Positions 17,082 to 27,809 of a stretch of DNA of 64,000 bases are shown piece by piece. The notes beneath the pieces were generated by a model that saw only the letters and a list, made by a program, of their open reading frames with translations, was not told the origin of the DNA and made no database searches. Source of the stretch: Gammaproteobacteria bacterium (GTDB taxonomy: Bacteria > Pseudomonadota > Gammaproteobacteria > Steroidobacterales > GCA-2729495); contig JAUHYQ010000002.1 of NCBI GenBank assembly GCA_030426355.1, positions 62,001 through 126,000 on the forward strand. The letters run 5' to 3'. The translations under genes were made by a program, and so were the position numbers. Numbering within the stretch: the first letter of the stretch is position 1; each line of letters begins with the position of its first letter.

Positions 17082-18440
17082 ATGCACATCCATATTCTGG
17101 GTATTTGCGGCACATTCATGGGCGGAATTGCGGCCATCGCCCGCGCTGCCGGCCATACGGTGACCGGCAGCGATAAGGGCGTGTACCCGCCGATGAGCGA
17201 TCAACTCAAGGCATTGGGCATCGAGCTTGTTGACGGCTTCGAACCCGGGCAGCTTGATTGCGACCCTGATCTCGTGGTGGTGGGCAATGTCATGAGTCGT
17301 GGCATGCCGGTAGTTGAAGAAATGCTTAATCGTGGCATGCCGTATACCTCAGGCCCAGCATGGCTGGCAGAGCATGTGCTGAAGGATCGTCACGTCGTGG
17401 CGGTGTCCGGCACGCATGGCAAGACGACGACCGCAAGTATGACTGCATGGTTGCTTGAGTATGCAGGACTGGACCCGGGCTTTTTGATCGGTGGCGTGCC
17501 CGCTAATTTTGGCACCACCGCGCGGCTCGGCAGTGGCAAGCATTTCGTGATTGAAGCCGACGAATACGACACCGCTTTTTTCGACAAGCGCGCCAAGTTT
17601 CTGCACTACGGGCCGCGGACACTGGTGATCAATAACCTCGAGTTCGATCACGCCGATATTTACAAGGACATGGACGCAATTCTGTGGCAGTTTCATCAAA
17701 TGCTGCGGATCTTGCCCGGTAATGGCCGAGTGATTATTAATGCCGGCGAAAAGCAAATTGCCCGGTTGCTGGATATGGGTTGCTGGACCGGGCGCGAAAG
17801 TTATAGCGGCAGAGCCGATGTTGCTGCGGACGTTCATGTCAGCTATGTGGACGGCGGGCTCGAATTGCAACTCGCTAACGGCGACGCGACCACATGTGCC
17901 CTGGCGTTGCCGGGGTTGCACAATTGCGAGAACGCCGCTGCGGCGCTGCTTGCTGCGCGCCATGCCGGCGTTCCATTGCATCTGGGAATGCAGGGAATGC
18001 AGGAATTTCGCGGCGTCAAACGCCGTCTGGAATTGCGGGGCAGTATTGGCGATGTGCGAATTTACGACGATTTCGCGCACCACCCCACTGCCATAAAACG
18101 CACTCTCGAAGCTGTGCGGGAAACCTCCAGGGGCAGTGTGTTCGCTGTTATAGAGCCGCGGTCCAACAGTATGAAGCTGGGCGCTCACCGCGCTGAGCTG
18201 GCTGATTCACTGCAGTCGGCTGACCGGGTGTGGGCATTTCAACCCAGGGATCTGCCTTGGAGTTTGCGGGATGAACTCGCAGGCCTCAATGAATGCGTCG
18301 TGGCTGACGATGTCGATACCCTGGTCGCGGATATTTGTGTTGCCGTTAAGCCGGGTGACGACGTGGTGGTGATGAGTAATGGTGCCTTCGGCGGTATTCA
18401 CGACAAGCTGTGCGCATTGCTGGCTGATCGTCGCGGCTGA
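17082..18440 (+). CDS. mpl: UDP-N-acetylmuramate:L-Ala-gamma-D-Glu-meso-DAP ligase
   Basis: Peptidoglycan recycling enzyme that reattaches salvaged murein tripeptide to UDP-MurNAc. It belongs to the Mur ligase family, with an N-terminal Rossmann start (HIHILGICGTFMGG) and the ATP loop GTHGKTTTASM near 112. A DEYDTAFFDKRAKF segment near 160 and DDFAHHPTA near 330 are characteristic of Mpl and MurC. The start at 17082 is preferred over the GTG 15 bp earlier because the protein then begins directly at the dinucleotide fold. Length 452. Its presence with DAP-type MurE in this window indicates turnover of standard Gram-negative murein. Confidence 0.95.
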   Translation: MHIHILGICGTFMGGIAAIARAAGHTVTGSDKGVYPPMSDQLKALGIELVDGFEPGQLDCDPDLVVVGNVMSRGMPVVEEMLNRGMPYTSGPAWLAEHVLKDRHVVAVSGTHGKTTTASMTAWLLEYAGLDPGFLIGGVPANFGTTARLGSGKHFVIEADEYDTAFFDKRAKFLHYGPRTLVINNLEFDHADIYKDMDAILWQFHQMLRILPGNGRVIINAGEKQIARLLDMGCWTGRESYSGRADVAADVHVSYVDGGLELQLANGDATTCALALPGLHNCENAAAALLAARHAGVPLHLGMQGMQEFRGVKRRLELRGSIGDVRIYDDFAHHPTAIKRTLEAVRETSRGSVFAVIEPRSNSMKLGAHRAELADSLQSADRVWAFQPRDLPWSLRDELAGLNECVVADDVDTLVADICVAVKPGDDVVVMSNGAFGGIHDKLCALLADRRG

Positions 18441-18509
18441 CGTTGACCTGCCCTGCGGTTGTGCGCATCATGGGTGCCATTCATCGTTGCAGACGATGAA
18501 ACAGTGACT

Positions 18510-19118
18510 ATGATGAACGTCCCGTTATTCCCCCTCAATACCGTGCTTTTCCCCGGCGGCCCGTTGCCGCTGCGGGTGTTTGAAGCGCGCTATATCGATA
18601 TGGTCAGCGATTGCATGAAAGGCGATAAGCCTTTCGGCGTGTTGCTGTTGTCCAGTGGCAGTGAAGTGAGCGGGGCAGTGGGTGGCCAGCCGGCTGCCAG
18701 TGTGGCCGCGGTTGGGACGCTGGCAAAAATTGTCGACTGGTATCAGGGGACAGACGGTTTGCTGGGCATTACTGCGCTCGGAACCGATCGATTCCGCTTG
18801 CGCACGGCGCAACGTCAGGCCGACGGCCTGAATATTGGCGAGGTTGAGTTACTGCCTGCCGAAGAGTGTGTGCCTGTGCCCGAAGAGTTTGCCGACTGGT
18901 CTGCGTTGCTGCGGGGTGTGCTGGACGATTTGGGCAAACTGTACGAAGCAACCGACCGTCGCTACGATGATGCCTCGTGGTTAAGCTTCCGCTTCGCGGA
19001 AATTCTCCCTATAGAGATGCAAATACGACAGCAATTGCTCGAATTGACGGATCCGATTGAGCGGCTGCAATTATTGCGCCCCTTGCTGAGACAGGTGCGG
19101 GAGGTTCAGTCGCAATGA
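18510..19118 (+). CDS. LON N-terminal domain (substrate-binding) protein
   Basis: A stand-alone LON substrate-binding-type domain of 202 residues, without the AAA+ or protease parts of Lon. The opening MMNVPLFPLNTVLFPGGPLP and FEARYIDMV near 28 are the family signature. It is cytoplasmic and the precise role in bacteria is not established; related domains are thought to bind unfolded or hydrophobic peptide segments. ATG 18510 and ATG 18513 are both usable starts. The stop codon overlaps the rubredoxin ATG (ATGA), implying coupled translation. It lies 69 bp after mpl on the same strand. Confidence 0.85.
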   Translation: MMNVPLFPLNTVLFPGGPLPLRVFEARYIDMVSDCMKGDKPFGVLLLSSGSEVSGAVGGQPAASVAAVGTLAKIVDWYQGTDGLLGITALGTDRFRLRTAQRQADGLNIGEVELLPAEECVPVPEEFADWSALLRGVLDDLGKLYEATDRRYDDASWLSFRFAEILPIEMQIRQQLLELTDPIERLQLLRPLLRQVREVQSQ

Positions 19119-19279
19119 AAACATGGATGTGTCTTATTTGCGGATACGTTTACGATGAGTCTATGGGTGATCCGGACAGCGGTATTGCGCCAGGCACGCT
19201 GTGGCAGGATGTACCGCTGTCGTGGCGTTGTCCCGATTGCGGTGCCGGCAAGGAAGACTTCGAGATGATCGAGGTCTGA
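19115..19279 (+). CDS. Rubredoxin
   Basis: A 54-residue iron-sulfur-type electron carrier with one Fe bound by four cysteines. CLICGYVYDES (residues 6-16) and CPDCGAGKEDF (near 39-49) provide the two CxxCG knuckles, and the GDPDSGIAPGT and LWQDVP segments between them are typical. It starts inside the stop codon of the LON-N gene. No obvious partner (rubredoxin reductase, alkane hydroxylase or rubrerythrin) is adjacent, so its redox partner must be elsewhere. The small size makes it easy for automated gene calling to miss. Confidence 0.95.
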   Translation: MKTWMCLICGYVYDESMGDPDSGIAPGTLWQDVPLSWRCPDCGAGKEDFEMIEV

Positions 19280-19304
19280 TAAAACAGATACAACACGTGA
19301 AGTT

Positions 19305-20204
19305 CTAGAAGTCGTCGTCATCCAGTTGCCGTGATGCAACACCCGCTGTGTCGAGCATGGCCAGCACACTGTCGTCGCCAATCAGGTGCATGGCGCCTAC
19401 CACAACCAGATGGGTGCCCGGCTTGTCCAGCAATGCGCGAATGGGGGCTACCCAGTTTTTGTTTCGCTGCACCAGTATGGCGTCGTAAAGGTTTGGCACG
19501 TCCTGCAGTTCTTTGAGCAGAAAACGCTCCAGTGCTTCCGTGTCGCCGTCCGTCCATGCATTCACGATGGCATCAATATCATTCTGCACGGTCGCGGCGT
19601 CTTCGAGTGATTGCATCAGAAAGGTATTTTGTTCTTTCGGGTCCAGACGATCGAGGAAGCCCAATTGCTGCTCGATGGTTTCGAGCCCGGCCAGCGTCTT
19701 GTTTTCGGCTAGCGCCTTTCGCGTCAGCATGGTTTCGATGCCCCATGCAGGGTCGAAACCGAGTTGCACCATTCGCAGCTGGGTTATTGAAAGGGCGGTA
19801 AACCACGGCTCAAACTGCTCGAACATCGGCAGCGGAATGTTGAGTTGTTGTGCCAGCTTGTTCGCGGCCTGATAGTTGTCGTCGCCAACCAACTCGCGCA
19901 GGCTGCGACCTTGCGGATCGATACTGATCGCGGCGATGGTGCCCTGCGTAGCGACCGGATCCATCGTGCTCATGTCAATTTCCATGGTGATGGTGTCGGC
20001 CAGCTGATATGCCTCTTCCATACCCTTGCGCAGCGGGTAATCAGTTGGGCGCAGGAAGTGCACGGATCCCATCACCAGTACCCGACTGCCGGAGCTCTCC
20101 AGTTCCCAGAGCGGCAGGGGTTTGGACCATGCCGGAAGCGCGCCAAGTACGAGCGCAATCAATGCAGGTATACGCGACACGGTGCGGAGCTTCAGGATAG
20201 CCAT
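19305..20204 (-). CDS. TraB/GumN family protein
   Basis: A 299-residue exported protein of the TraB/GumN family, with a signal peptide ending near ALPAWSKP (about residue 27). The family's conserved GSVHFLRP near 46 and VVGAMHLIGDD near 269 are the two histidine-containing motifs thought to form a metal-dependent active site; EIDMSTMD near 75 is also typical. Related proteins include plasmid-encoded pheromone-shutdown TraB and the eukaryotic Tiki proteases, so hydrolysis of a peptide or other small substrate is suspected but unproven. It overlaps the upstream cpdA by 13 bp on the same strand. Confidence 0.85.
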   Translation of the reverse strand: MAILKLRTVSRIPALIALVLGALPAWSKPLPLWELESSGSRVLVMGSVHFLRPTDYPLRKGMEEAYQLADTITMEIDMSTMDPVATQGTIAAISIDPQGRSLRELVGDDNYQAANKLAQQLNIPLPMFEQFEPWFTALSITQLRMVQLGFDPAWGIETMLTRKALAENKTLAGLETIEQQLGFLDRLDPKEQNTFLMQSLEDAATVQNDIDAIVNAWTDGDTEALERFLLKELQDVPNLYDAILVQRNKNWVAPIRALLDKPGTHLVVVGAMHLIGDDSVLAMLDTAGVASRQLDDDDF

Positions 20205-20947
20205 ACCACTTCGGTTTCGATGGAGCCGTCAGGGTGAAGTTCTATCCACCGGTAAGCCGGTGGTCGGGAGTCCATCATAAACACGTCGCTGTCGGGAAGA
20301 AACTGCGATCCCGTGGATGGCGTGCTCAGCATCAGAACATCGTTGCGCAGCGTCTCAAATGCCTGATGCACGTGTCCCCACGCTACGGCACGGATATTGG
20401 GGAAACGGTCGACAATTTCGAAGAACTCATCACTGTTGCGCAGCCCCAGGCCGTCCAGCCAGCGACAACCGGTCGGCAGCGGGTGATGATGCAAGCCGAC
20501 CAGAACATGGTCGTCCGGATGTTTTGCCAGCGTGGATTCCAGTATTTTCAGCTGGTTGGCTTCGAGTCGTCCGCCATCATCCCAGCGTACTGCCGAATTG
20601 AGCATGATCAGTCGCCAGCCTCCGTAAGCGTGGGTGCCGCAAAAGTGGAACGGTGCCTTGCTCAGCGTCTCGGCCATGATGCGTGGCGAGTCGTGGTTGC
20701 CCGGTATGCAGTGCACAGGAACATTCAGTTTGCCTATGGCATTACGGAAGCGCTCATAGCCCTGCCGGGTTTCATCCTGCACCAGATCACCGGTGGCAAT
20801 AATGGCATCGGCCTTGCGTGCATCGATCGATACCCGATTGATGACTGCCGTAAACGATTCATAGGTATTAAGGCCGCGCATCATTGCTTCCCGATGCGCA
20901 TGCAGATGCGGATCGGTGAGATGCAGTATTCGCACGGGCCGGGTCAT
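20192..20947 (-). CDS. cpdA: 3',5'-cyclic-AMP phosphodiesterase
   Basis: Class III cyclic nucleotide phosphodiesterase of the metallophosphoesterase superfamily, cytoplasmic, 251 residues. The metal-binding motifs appear in order: DPHLHAH near 12, ATGDLVQD near 51, PGNHD near 82, GLHHHPLP near 152 and AWGHVHQ near 190. It lowers cAMP and so sets CRP-dependent regulation. It lies 92 bp downstream of ahcY on the same strand and overlaps the TraB/GumN gene. Co-transcription with the SAM cycle genes is possible, but no promoter or terminator between them was clear. Confidence 0.9.
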   Translation of the reverse strand: MTRPVRILHLTDPHLHAHREAMMRGLNTYESFTAVINRVSIDARKADAIIATGDLVQDETRQGYERFRNAIGKLNVPVHCIPGNHDSPRIMAETLSKAPFHFCGTHAYGGWRLIMLNSAVRWDDGGRLEANQLKILESTLAKHPDDHVLVGLHHHPLPTGCRWLDGLGLRNSDEFFEIVDRFPNIRAVAWGHVHQAFETLRNDVLMLSTPSTGSQFLPDSDVFMMDSRPPAYRWIELHPDGSIETEVVWLS

Positions 20948-21039
20948 TTGCGCATCTTATCGCAGCAATCCAGGCGATCACGTGGCCTGAGTCACAACTC
21001 GGCCCGCCTCTGGCGCGGTGGATCTGTCCGGCGAATACG

Positions 21040-22458
21040 CTAGTAGCGGTAGTGATCCGGCTTGTAGGGGCCTTCGACCTTGACGCCGATGTATTTCGCC
21101 TGATCTTCGGTCAACGTGGTGAGGTGAACACCCAGCTGCTTAAGATGCAGACGTGCCACTTTTTCGTCGAGGTGCTTAGGCAGGACGTAAACTTTGTTCT
21201 GATATTCGTCCGGTTTCTTCCATAATTCGATTTGCGCCATCACCTGGTTGGTGAACGAGTTCGACATCACAAAACTGGGGTGTCCGGTCGCGCACCCAAG
21301 GTTCACCAGCCGTCCTTCCGCCAACAGAATAATCCGTTTGCCATCCGGGAAGATGACATGATCCACTTGCGGCTTAATGTTTTCCCATTTGTATTGCTTC
21401 AGCTTGGCAACTTCGATTTCGTTGTCGAAGTGGCCGATGTTGCAAACAATAGCCTGATTTTTCATGGCGGCCATGTGCTCATGTGTGATCACATTAAAGT
21501 TGCCGGTGGTGGTCACGAAGATGTTGGCCTGAGGTGCTGCCTCGTCCATGGTGACGATGCGGAAACCTTCCATGGCAGCCTGTAATGCGCAGATGGGGTC
21601 GATTTCTGTAATCCACACGGTTGCGCCGAGACCTTTAAGGGATTGCGCGCAACCTTTGCCAACGTCGCCGTAGCCGGCGATAACGGCAATCTTTCCGGCA
21701 ATCATGACGTCGGTGGCGCGCTTGATGCCATCGACCAGCGATTCGCGGCAGCCGTAAAGGTTGTCGAATTTTGATTTCGTTACCGAGTCGTTCACATTGA
21801 TGGCGGGGAATGGCAGGTCGCCTGCTTCCTGCATCTGGTAAAGACGCTGCACGCCGGTAGTGGTCTCTTCAGTAACGCCGCCGATGGCATCGCGGCGGGT
21901 GGTGTACCAGCCGGGGTTGTTGTCCAGCCTCTGTTTGATGGACTTGAACAAGGCCACTTCTTCGTCACTGCCGGGGTTGTCCAGAATGCTGGGGTCCTGC
22001 TCCGCTTTCGCGCCCAGGATCAGCAGCAAGGTGGCATCACCACCGTCGTCGAGAATACGGTTGGGTGCGCCGCCATCGGCCCATTCCATGGCCCGGTGCG
22101 TGTATTCCCAGTATTCATCCAGCGTTTCACCCTTGTAGGCGAAAACGGGCACGCCGGCAGCAGCAATGGCTGCTGCCGCATGATCTTGTGTAGAAAAAAT
22201 ATTGCAGGATACCCAGCGCACTTCCGCGCCAAGGTCCACCAGCGTTTCGATCAATACTGCGGTCTGGATAGTCATGTGCAGCGACCCCATGATGCGGGCT
22301 CCCTGCAAGGGCTTTTGCCCCGCGTACTCCGTCCGCAACTGCATCAGTCCCGGCATTTCAGTTTCCGCGATAGCAATTTCGCGGCGACCCCACTCAGCCA
22401 GTGACAGGTCTGCTACATGAAAATCGTCGTTCAGCGCGACGGCGGCTTCTGTGCTCAT
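21040..22458 (-). CDS. ahcY: S-adenosyl-L-homocysteine hydrolase
   Basis: Splits SAH into adenosine and homocysteine, removing the product that inhibits methyltransferases. The 472-residue form has the NAD-binding motif [11 protein letters not shown] near 243, the active-site segment [17 protein letters not shown] near 204, and a ~40-residue insertion around 150-190 ([15 protein letters not shown]...) typical of proteobacterial and plant enzymes. The C-terminal KPDHYRY is the conserved cofactor-closing tail. GGAG precedes the ATG by about 10 bases. It lies 64 bp after metK, with a small hairpin in the gap, so synthesis and recycling of SAM are co-encoded. No SAH riboswitch was recognised. Confidence 0.97.
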   Translation of the reverse strand: MSTEAAVALNDDFHVADLSLAEWGRREIAIAETEMPGLMQLRTEYAGQKPLQGARIMGSLHMTIQTAVLIETLVDLGAEVRWVSCNIFSTQDHAAAAIAAAGVPVFAYKGETLDEYWEYTHRAMEWADGGAPNRILDDGGDATLLLILGAKAEQDPSILDNPGSDEEVALFKSIKQRLDNNPGWYTTRRDAIGGVTEETTTGVQRLYQMQEAGDLPFPAINVNDSVTKSKFDNLYGCRESLVDGIKRATDVMIAGKIAVIAGYGDVGKGCAQSLKGLGATVWITEIDPICALQAAMEGFRIVTMDEAAPQANIFVTTTGNFNVITHEHMAAMKNQAIVCNIGHFDNEIEVAKLKQYKWENIKPQVDHVIFPDGKRIILLAEGRLVNLGCATGHPSFVMSNSFTNQVMAQIELWKKPDEYQNKVYVLPKHLDEKVARLHLKQLGVHLTTLTEDQAKYIGVKVEGPYKPDHYRY

Positions 22459-22522
22459 TATTTTGCTTGCTCCGTTGTGCCGCCGGCATGCTGCCGAACG
22501 GCGGTGTAATTTTTCGGTTTAA

Positions 22523-23683
22523 TCAGGCGGCGGCGTCGATTTTGAGTTGCTCAGCCTTGTCGGTTTTTTCCCATCCAAAGCCCTCGTTATCACGGCCGAA
22601 GTGGCCGTAAGCAGCGGTAGCCCGGTACTGCGGCTTAATCAGATCCAGCATTTCACGAATGCCGTAGGGTGTCAGGTCAAAATGCTGCCGCACCAGAGCC
22701 GTGAGCTGGTCTGCCGACAGTTTGCCGGTGCCGAAGTCTTCGACCGTGATGGACGTCGGTTCCGCCACGCCAATGGCATAGGACACCTGCACTTCGCAGC
22801 GCTCCGCCAGACCGGCGGCAACAATGTTCTTGGCGACGTACCGAGCGGCATATGCAGCCGAACGGTCTACTTTGGACGGATCCTTTCCGGAAAACGCCCC
22901 GCCGCCGTGCCGGGCCATACCGCCGTAAGTATCCACAATGATTTTTCGTCCGGTAAGGCCGCAGTCGCCGACCGGGCCGCCGATCACAAAGTTGCCGGTC
23001 GGATTAATGTGGTACTTGGTCTTATCGGTAAGCCATTCGGCAGGCAGGATGGGTTTAATAATGCATTCCATCACTGCTTCTTGCAGGTCGCTGAGACTGA
23101 TATCAGGGTTGTGCTGCGTGGACAGCACAACCGCATCAATCGCAACGGGCTTGTCATTTTCATACACCAGCGTGACCTGGCTCTTGGCATCCGGGCGTAA
23201 CCAGGGCAGCTCACCCGATTTACGAACTTCGGCCTGCTTTTTGACCAAGAGGTGCGACAGCTGAATGGCGGCGGGCATCAGTACATCCGTCTCGTTGGTT
23301 GCGTAACCAAACATCAGGCCCTGATCGCCGGCACCCTGTAACCGCGGATCGCCACGATCCACACCCTGGGCGATGTCGGGCGATTGTGCCCCAATGGCAT
23401 TCAGCACCGCACACGATGCGCCGTCAAACCCCATGTCAGAGCTGTTGTAGCCAATATCCAGCACGGTATCGCGGATGGTTTTTTCGGCATCGATCACGGC
23501 GTTTGCGGTCACCTCGCCAGCCACCAGCACGAAGCCGGTTTTGACCAGTGTCTCGACTGCCACGCGGCAATTCGGATCTTGCTTCAGGTATTCATCCAGA
23601 ATGGCATCGGAAATCTGATCCGACATCTTGTCGGGATGTCCTTCGGAAACCGACTCGGACGTGAACTGGAATCTATTTGTCAT
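22523..23683 (-). CDS. metK: S-adenosylmethionine synthetase
   Basis: Forms SAM from methionine and ATP. 386 residues, the normal length. Signature motifs are [14 protein letters not shown] near 6-18, [12 protein letters not shown] near 117 and the glycine-rich [16 protein letters not shown] near 260. It is the first gene of a metK-ahcY pair. A TATAAT hexamer sits about 70 bp upstream. The 5' leader of about 60 nt shows no recognisable SAM riboswitch; regulation by a MetJ-like repressor cannot be judged from the sequence. Confidence 0.98.
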   Translation of the reverse strand: MTNRFQFTSESVSEGHPDKMSDQISDAILDEYLKQDPNCRVAVETLVKTGFVLVAGEVTANAVIDAEKTIRDTVLDIGYNSSDMGFDGASCAVLNAIGAQSPDIAQGVDRGDPRLQGAGDQGLMFGYATNETDVLMPAAIQLSHLLVKKQAEVRKSGELPWLRPDAKSQVTLVYENDKPVAIDAVVLSTQHNPDISLSDLQEAVMECIIKPILPAEWLTDKTKYHINPTGNFVIGGPVGDCGLTGRKIIVDTYGGMARHGGGAFSGKDPSKVDRSAAYAARYVAKNIVAAGLAERCEVQVSYAIGVAEPTSITVEDFGTGKLSADQLTALVRQHFDLTPYGIREMLDLIKPQYRATAAYGHFGRDNEGFGWEKTDKAEQLKIDAAA

Positions 23684-23752
23684 GTTGTTTACTCGAAAAA
23701 GCTGTAAGCCGCGTCGATGGGCAGCGTCGTTTATATGTGATGCGGGCGCAGG

Positions 23753-23758
23753 ATTATA
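23753..23758 (-). promoter_or_regulatory. -10 element of a likely metK promoter
   Basis: Perfect TATAAT on the minus strand, about 70 bp before the metK ATG. The matching -35 is poor (CAACCG-like at about 18 bp), so an activator or weak basal transcription is possible. Confidence 0.45.
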
Positions 23759-23796
23759 CCCATAAGGCGTGCCATGCGGTTGCCGCTGTGTGGGCC

Positions 23797-24549
23797 TCAG
23801 TGCGTTTCCGGGGCTTTGACGGCAATCACCCCTGCGTGTTCGCGGCCTTTGGCGTGCTTGGTCGCGCCTGATAGAAAAGCCGCGCTGAGGATGCTGAACC
23901 CGGCGGCCGTGCAGACGCGGGCCAGAATGTCCGGATCCAGCGGATTGATAAAGGCCGGATGACCCGAAGGATCCGTCCCCGCGGGCAACAGCGCCGCGTA
24001 GTCATCAACCTTGCCCGGCCAGAGCTCGCCAGCCGCTTTGCGGCGCTCGTAGCGGTCCGCATAGGTGTACCAGGGGCCGACGTAGGGCGTGTCAGCAACC
24101 AGGTAGAGCCGTCCGCCGGGCATCAGCCAGTTGTGCATTTTTGCAACTGTTTGTTCGATGTCGGGTCCGTCCAGAAAGTGCAGGACCCGGGCGGCGAGAA
24201 TGGCCGCAAAATGGCCGTGTTCAAAATCCACCCCCGGTAAGGCACCCGGCACGGTGCGTAGGCGAGCTTGGTATTCCGGCGGAACGCGTTGCCGGAGAAT
24301 CTCCAGATGTCGCGGCTCAATGTCACTGGCGCACACTCGCGCGCCCTCGGTCAGGGCGGCCAGCGTCGCGACACCGTATGCGCAGCCGATGTCGAGCACC
24401 TCATGGCCCTGCTGGCCGACACTGCCGGCGTAGACGGCAAAGTCCTGCGAGTAATCGTCCAGTCCTTCGGTCATCCAGCCCGTCTTGTTGAGCGTCGGTA
24501 TTAAGCCTTCGACCGGTGACTCGGGCAGCAAATTGTCGTGTTTTGACAT
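23797..24549 (-). CDS. Class I SAM-dependent methyltransferase
   Basis: A 250-residue cytoplasmic methyltransferase of unknown substrate. The start at 24549 ([10 protein letters not shown]) avoids a 60-residue extension with no similarity. SAM motif I is [15 protein letters not shown] near 50, and the acidic motif II is [12 protein letters not shown] near 73. [14 protein letters not shown] near 28 may form the cap over the cofactor. The C-terminal half ([29 protein letters not shown]) is rich in aromatic and charged residues. It ends 114 bp before metK on the same strand and would profit from SAM supply, but a functional link is only positional. Confidence 0.8.
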   Translation of the reverse strand: MSKHDNLLPESPVEGLIPTLNKTGWMTEGLDDYSQDFAVYAGSVGQQGHEVLDIGCAYGVATLAALTEGARVCASDIEPRHLEILRQRVPPEYQARLRTVPGALPGVDFEHGHFAAILAARVLHFLDGPDIEQTVAKMHNWLMPGGRLYLVADTPYVGPWYTYADRYERRKAAGELWPGKVDDYAALLPAGTDPSGHPAFINPLDPDILARVCTAAGFSILSAAFLSGATKHAKGREHAGVIAVKAPETH

Positions 24550-24758
24550 GATTGGGATTTTGCTCAGATATTCTGCCTGAAGCCGAGAATAGCCGGTTTC
24601 GGCTGTCTTCGGGTGTGGAAAGGGTGGCCATTTTACACTTGAACGGCTCACCGCATTTGCCCCCGCGCGGCGCTTGGGTGAAAATGCGCAGCCCTGCCAC
24701 CCCGAATGATCGAGGCGGTACGTGACCAATAACCATAAGCACTAATCGAAGAATATTC

Positions 24759-26789
24759 ATGGCTTCTACTACTCAGTCGGTTGCATCGCAGCCTGGCCGC
24801 CGCGAGCTGGCAAACGCCATTCGCGCGCTTTCCATGGACGCTGTTCAGGCCGCGAATTCGGGTCATCCCGGCGCGCCCATGGGTATGGCGGATATTGCAG
24901 AAGTGCTGTGGAATGATTATCTGAAACACAATCCGGCAAATCCGCGCTGGGTTGATCGCGATCGTTTTGTGTTATCGAACGGCCACGGTTCAATGCTGCT
25001 GTATTCCTTGCTGCATCTGAGCGGGTATCCGCTGAGCATTGAAGAGCTTAAGAATTTTCGCCAGCTCGGAGCGATAACTGCAGGGCATCCCGAGTACGAG
25101 CCCGACATTGGTATTGAGACCACTACCGGCCCGCTGGGTCAGGGCGTTACCAATGCCGTGGGCATGGCGTTGGCTGAGAAATTGCTGGCTGCACACTTTA
25201 ACCGACCTGGCTTCGACGTAGTGGACCATCGTACCTGGGTGTTTCTGGGCGACGGGTGCCTCATGGAAGGCATCTCGCACGAAGCCTGCTCGCTGGCCGG
25301 CACTCTGGGGCTGGGCAAGCTCATGTGTTTTTATGACGACAACGGCATTTCTATTGATGGGGACGTGCACGGCTGGTTCGCTGATGACACTCCGGGTCGT
25401 TTCGAAGCCTACGGCTGGCAGGTGGTGCGCGATGTTGACGGTCACGACGCGGCGGCCATTGCTGCAGCTATTGAGCAGGGCATTGCCAATACGATTCAGC
25501 CCACCCTGATTTGCTGTAAAACCATCATCGGCTTTGGCGCGCCGAATAAACAAGGCTCCGAGGCTACTCACGGTGCGCCGCTGGGCGCGGACGAAATTGC
25601 GGCGGCGCGAGAATACCTGCATTGGCCGCATGCCCCGTTTGAAATCCCGGCTGACATCGCCGATGCCTGGAATGGGCACGTCAAAGGCAGCCAGTCAGAG
25701 TCGGCCTGGCAGGCTTTATATAACAGCTACTCGGCGCAGCATCCGGAGCTGGCTGAAGAACTGCGGCGTCGGCTGGCAGGTGAATTACCGGTGAACTGGG
25801 AAAGCGAAGCCCAGGCTGCAATCACGACGATTGCGCAAAACGACAAGGCACTGGCCACGCGCAAGGATTCACAGGTTGCACTGAACGCCTATGCTCCGCT
25901 GCTGCCCGAAATGGTCGGTGGGTCCGCCGATCTTACCGGCTCAAATCTGACCAAACATGACGGCTCGGTCGCGATTACGCCGCAGTCGGCTGACGGCAAC
26001 TACATTTATTACGGTGTCAGAGAATTCGCCATGGCGGCGATCATGAATGGCATCACATTGCATGGCGGTTTTATCCCCTATGGCGGCACCTTTCTGACGT
26101 TCTCGGACTACGCGCGCAACGCGTTGCGCATGGCCGCGCTTATGAAAATCCAGAATATTCTGGTTTTCACCCACGACTCTATAGGGCTGGGTGAAGACGG
26201 CCCGACGCACCAGCCCGTGGAACATGTCGAAAGTCTGCGCATCATGCCCAATATGGAGGTGTGGCGCCCGTGCGACGGCGTGGAAACGGCGGTTGCATGG
26301 AAGTGCGCGATAGAAAGGCGGGACGGCCCGACCAGCCTGGTGCTGAGTCGCCAGAGCCTGGCGCGCCAGTCGCGCAGCGCGAAGCAGATCAGCGATATTG
26401 TGCGCGGCGCTTACGTGTTGCGGGCCGCGGACGACCCGCAGGCTTTGCTGATAGCAACCGGCTCGGAAGTCGAATTAATGATGCAGGCTGCTGCAGAACT
26501 GGAAACTCAGGGAATTCGCGCACAGGTCGTGTCTATGCCGTGCGTGTCCCGGTTTGCAGCGCAGGATGCTGATTACCACGATGCCGTTTTGCCGCCTCAG
26601 GTCAGTTGTCGGGTGGCCGCCGAGGCAGGCGTCGAAAACGGCTGGTTGCCGATTGTGGGCCCCGGGGGCAGCGTTATCTCCATCGATCATTACGGGGAGT
26701 CTGCGCCGGCTGAACAATTGTTTGAGAAGTACGGTTTTACCACTGAGCGAGTGGTCGAAACCGTGCGTGAATTGCTTGCTGAGGAGTAA
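24759..26789 (+). CDS. tkt: Transketolase
   Basis: Thiamine-diphosphate enzyme moving two-carbon units between sugar phosphates in the pentose phosphate (or Calvin) pathway. 676 residues. Motifs: [13 protein letters not shown] near 35, [15 protein letters not shown] near 125, the ThDP motif [15 protein letters not shown] near 164, and the pyrimidine-domain [17 protein letters not shown] near 472. It heads a run of tkt-gap-pgk-pyk with only 6 bp to gap. This is the gap2-like arrangement seen in many proteobacteria where the pentose cycle and lower glycolysis are co-expressed. Confidence 0.97.
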   Translation: MASTTQSVASQPGRRELANAIRALSMDAVQAANSGHPGAPMGMADIAEVLWNDYLKHNPANPRWVDRDRFVLSNGHGSMLLYSLLHLSGYPLSIEELKNFRQLGAITAGHPEYEPDIGIETTTGPLGQGVTNAVGMALAEKLLAAHFNRPGFDVVDHRTWVFLGDGCLMEGISHEACSLAGTLGLGKLMCFYDDNGISIDGDVHGWFADDTPGRFEAYGWQVVRDVDGHDAAAIAAAIEQGIANTIQPTLICCKTIIGFGAPNKQGSEATHGAPLGADEIAAAREYLHWPHAPFEIPADIADAWNGHVKGSQSESAWQALYNSYSAQHPELAEELRRRLAGELPVNWESEAQAAITTIAQNDKALATRKDSQVALNAYAPLLPEMVGGSADLTGSNLTKHDGSVAITPQSADGNYIYYGVREFAMAAIMNGITLHGGFIPYGGTFLTFSDYARNALRMAALMKIQNILVFTHDSIGLGEDGPTHQPVEHVESLRIMPNMEVWRPCDGVETAVAWKCAIERRDGPTSLVLSRQSLARQSRSAKQISDIVRGAYVLRAADDPQALLIATGSEVELMMQAAAELETQGIRAQVVSMPCVSRFAAQDADYHDAVLPPQVSCRVAAEAGVENGWLPIVGPGGSVISIDHYGESAPAEQLFEKYGFTTERVVETVRELLAEE

Positions 26790-26795
26790 CAAAGC

Positions 26796-27809
26796 ATGAC
26801 CATCAAAGTTGCCATCAATGGCTATGGCCGAATCGGCCGCAACGTGCTGCGGGCCCTGTTCGAGAGCGGCCGAAATGGCGAGATCGACATTGTTGCGATT
26901 AACGATCTCGGCGATGCCAATACCAATGCGCACCTGACCAAGTACGACACTGCGCACGGGCGATTTCCTTTTGATGTCAGTGTCGAAGGCGATGAGATGA
27001 TTGTCGGCGGTGACCGCATCAAGGTGCTGGCGCAACGCGACCCCGGCAAGCTGCCCTGGGCGGAGCTGGGCGTTGACGTGGTGCTGGAATGCACCGGGTT
27101 TTTTGCCAGCAAGGAAAAGGCGCAGCCGCATATTAATGCCGGCGCCAAGAAAGTGCTGATTTCCGCACCCGCGGGCAAGGACGTCGATGCCACGGTGGTC
27201 TACGGAGTTAATCACGATGTGCTAAAGGCCAGCGATACCGTTGTTTCGAATGCTTCGTGCACGACCAACTGTCTGGCGCCGCTGGTGAAACCGCTGCATG
27301 AAAAGATCGGTGTTGAGAAAGGCATCATGACCACTATCCATGCCTACACCAACGATCAGGTGCTGACCGATGTGTATCACTCGGATCTGCGTCGGGCGCG
27401 TTCCGCTACCATGTCCATGATTCCCACCAAAACCGGCGCGGCGGCAGCGGTCGGTCTGGTATTGCCCGAACTCGACGGCAAGCTAGACGGTTTTGCGATG
27501 CGTGTTCCGACTATTAATGTCTCGGTGGTCGACCTCACGTTTACCGCTTCGCGCGACACCACGGTTGACGAGGTGCACTCGATTCTGCGGGCAGCCGCAG
27601 ACGGCCCGCTCAAGGGTATTCTTGATTACAGCGACGGGCCGCTTGTGTCTATCGACTTTAATCATAATCCGGCATCGTCATCCTACGATGCGACGTTGAC
27701 TAAAGTGATGGGCGGCAATCTGGTTAAGGTGTGTTCCTGGTACGACAACGAGTGGGGTTTCTCCAATCGCATGCTGGACACCATGCTGGCCATGATGAAA
27801 GCCAAATAA
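26796..27809 (+). CDS. gap: Glyceraldehyde-3-phosphate dehydrogenase, type I
   Basis: Oxidises and phosphorylates glyceraldehyde 3-phosphate to 1,3-bisphosphoglycerate. 337 residues. [14 protein letters not shown] near 6-20 binds the nucleotide, and the active-site [12 protein letters not shown] carries the catalytic Cys near 153. The [12 protein letters not shown] segment follows the second strand; coenzyme preference (NAD or NADP) cannot be fixed by eye. The protein reads more like the form paired with transketolase and pgk in proteobacterial gap-pgk operons than the E. coli GapA form. Its stop codon overlaps the pgk start. Confidence 0.96.
   Translation: MTIKVAINGYGRIGRNVLRALFESGRNGEIDIVAINDLGDANTNAHLTKYDTAHGRFPFDVSVEGDEMIVGGDRIKVLAQRDPGKLPWAELGVDVVLECTGFFASKEKAQPHINAGAKKVLISAPAGKDVDATVVYGVNHDVLKASDTVVSNASCTTNCLAPLVKPLHEKIGVEKGIMTTIHAYTNDQVLTDVYHSDLRRARSATMSMIPTKTGAAAAVGLVLPELDGKLDGFAMRVPTINVSVVDLTFTASRDTTVDEVHSILRAAADGPLKGILDYSDGPLVSIDFNHNPASSSYDATLTKVMGGNLVKVCSWYDNEWGFSNRMLDTMLAMMKAK

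Noticed and set aside
17349-18188. 279-codon minus-strand frame opposite mpl
   Set aside because: Antisense to a well-supported Mur ligase; no motif of its own.
20234-21043. 269-codon plus-strand frame opposite cpdA
   Set aside because: cpdA on the other strand has all metallophosphoesterase motifs; this frame has none.
22459-22522. SAH riboswitch before ahcY
   Set aside because: Only small GC hairpins; the conserved SAH aptamer core was not recognised.
23684-23750. SAM riboswitch in the metK leader
   Set aside because: No recognisable SAM-I, SAM-II, SAM-IV or SAH conserved cores by eye; only a short leader.
23760-23780. Sigma-54 promoter (TGGCAC) upstream of metK
   Set aside because: TGGCAC is present, but the TTGCA element at the required distance is absent.
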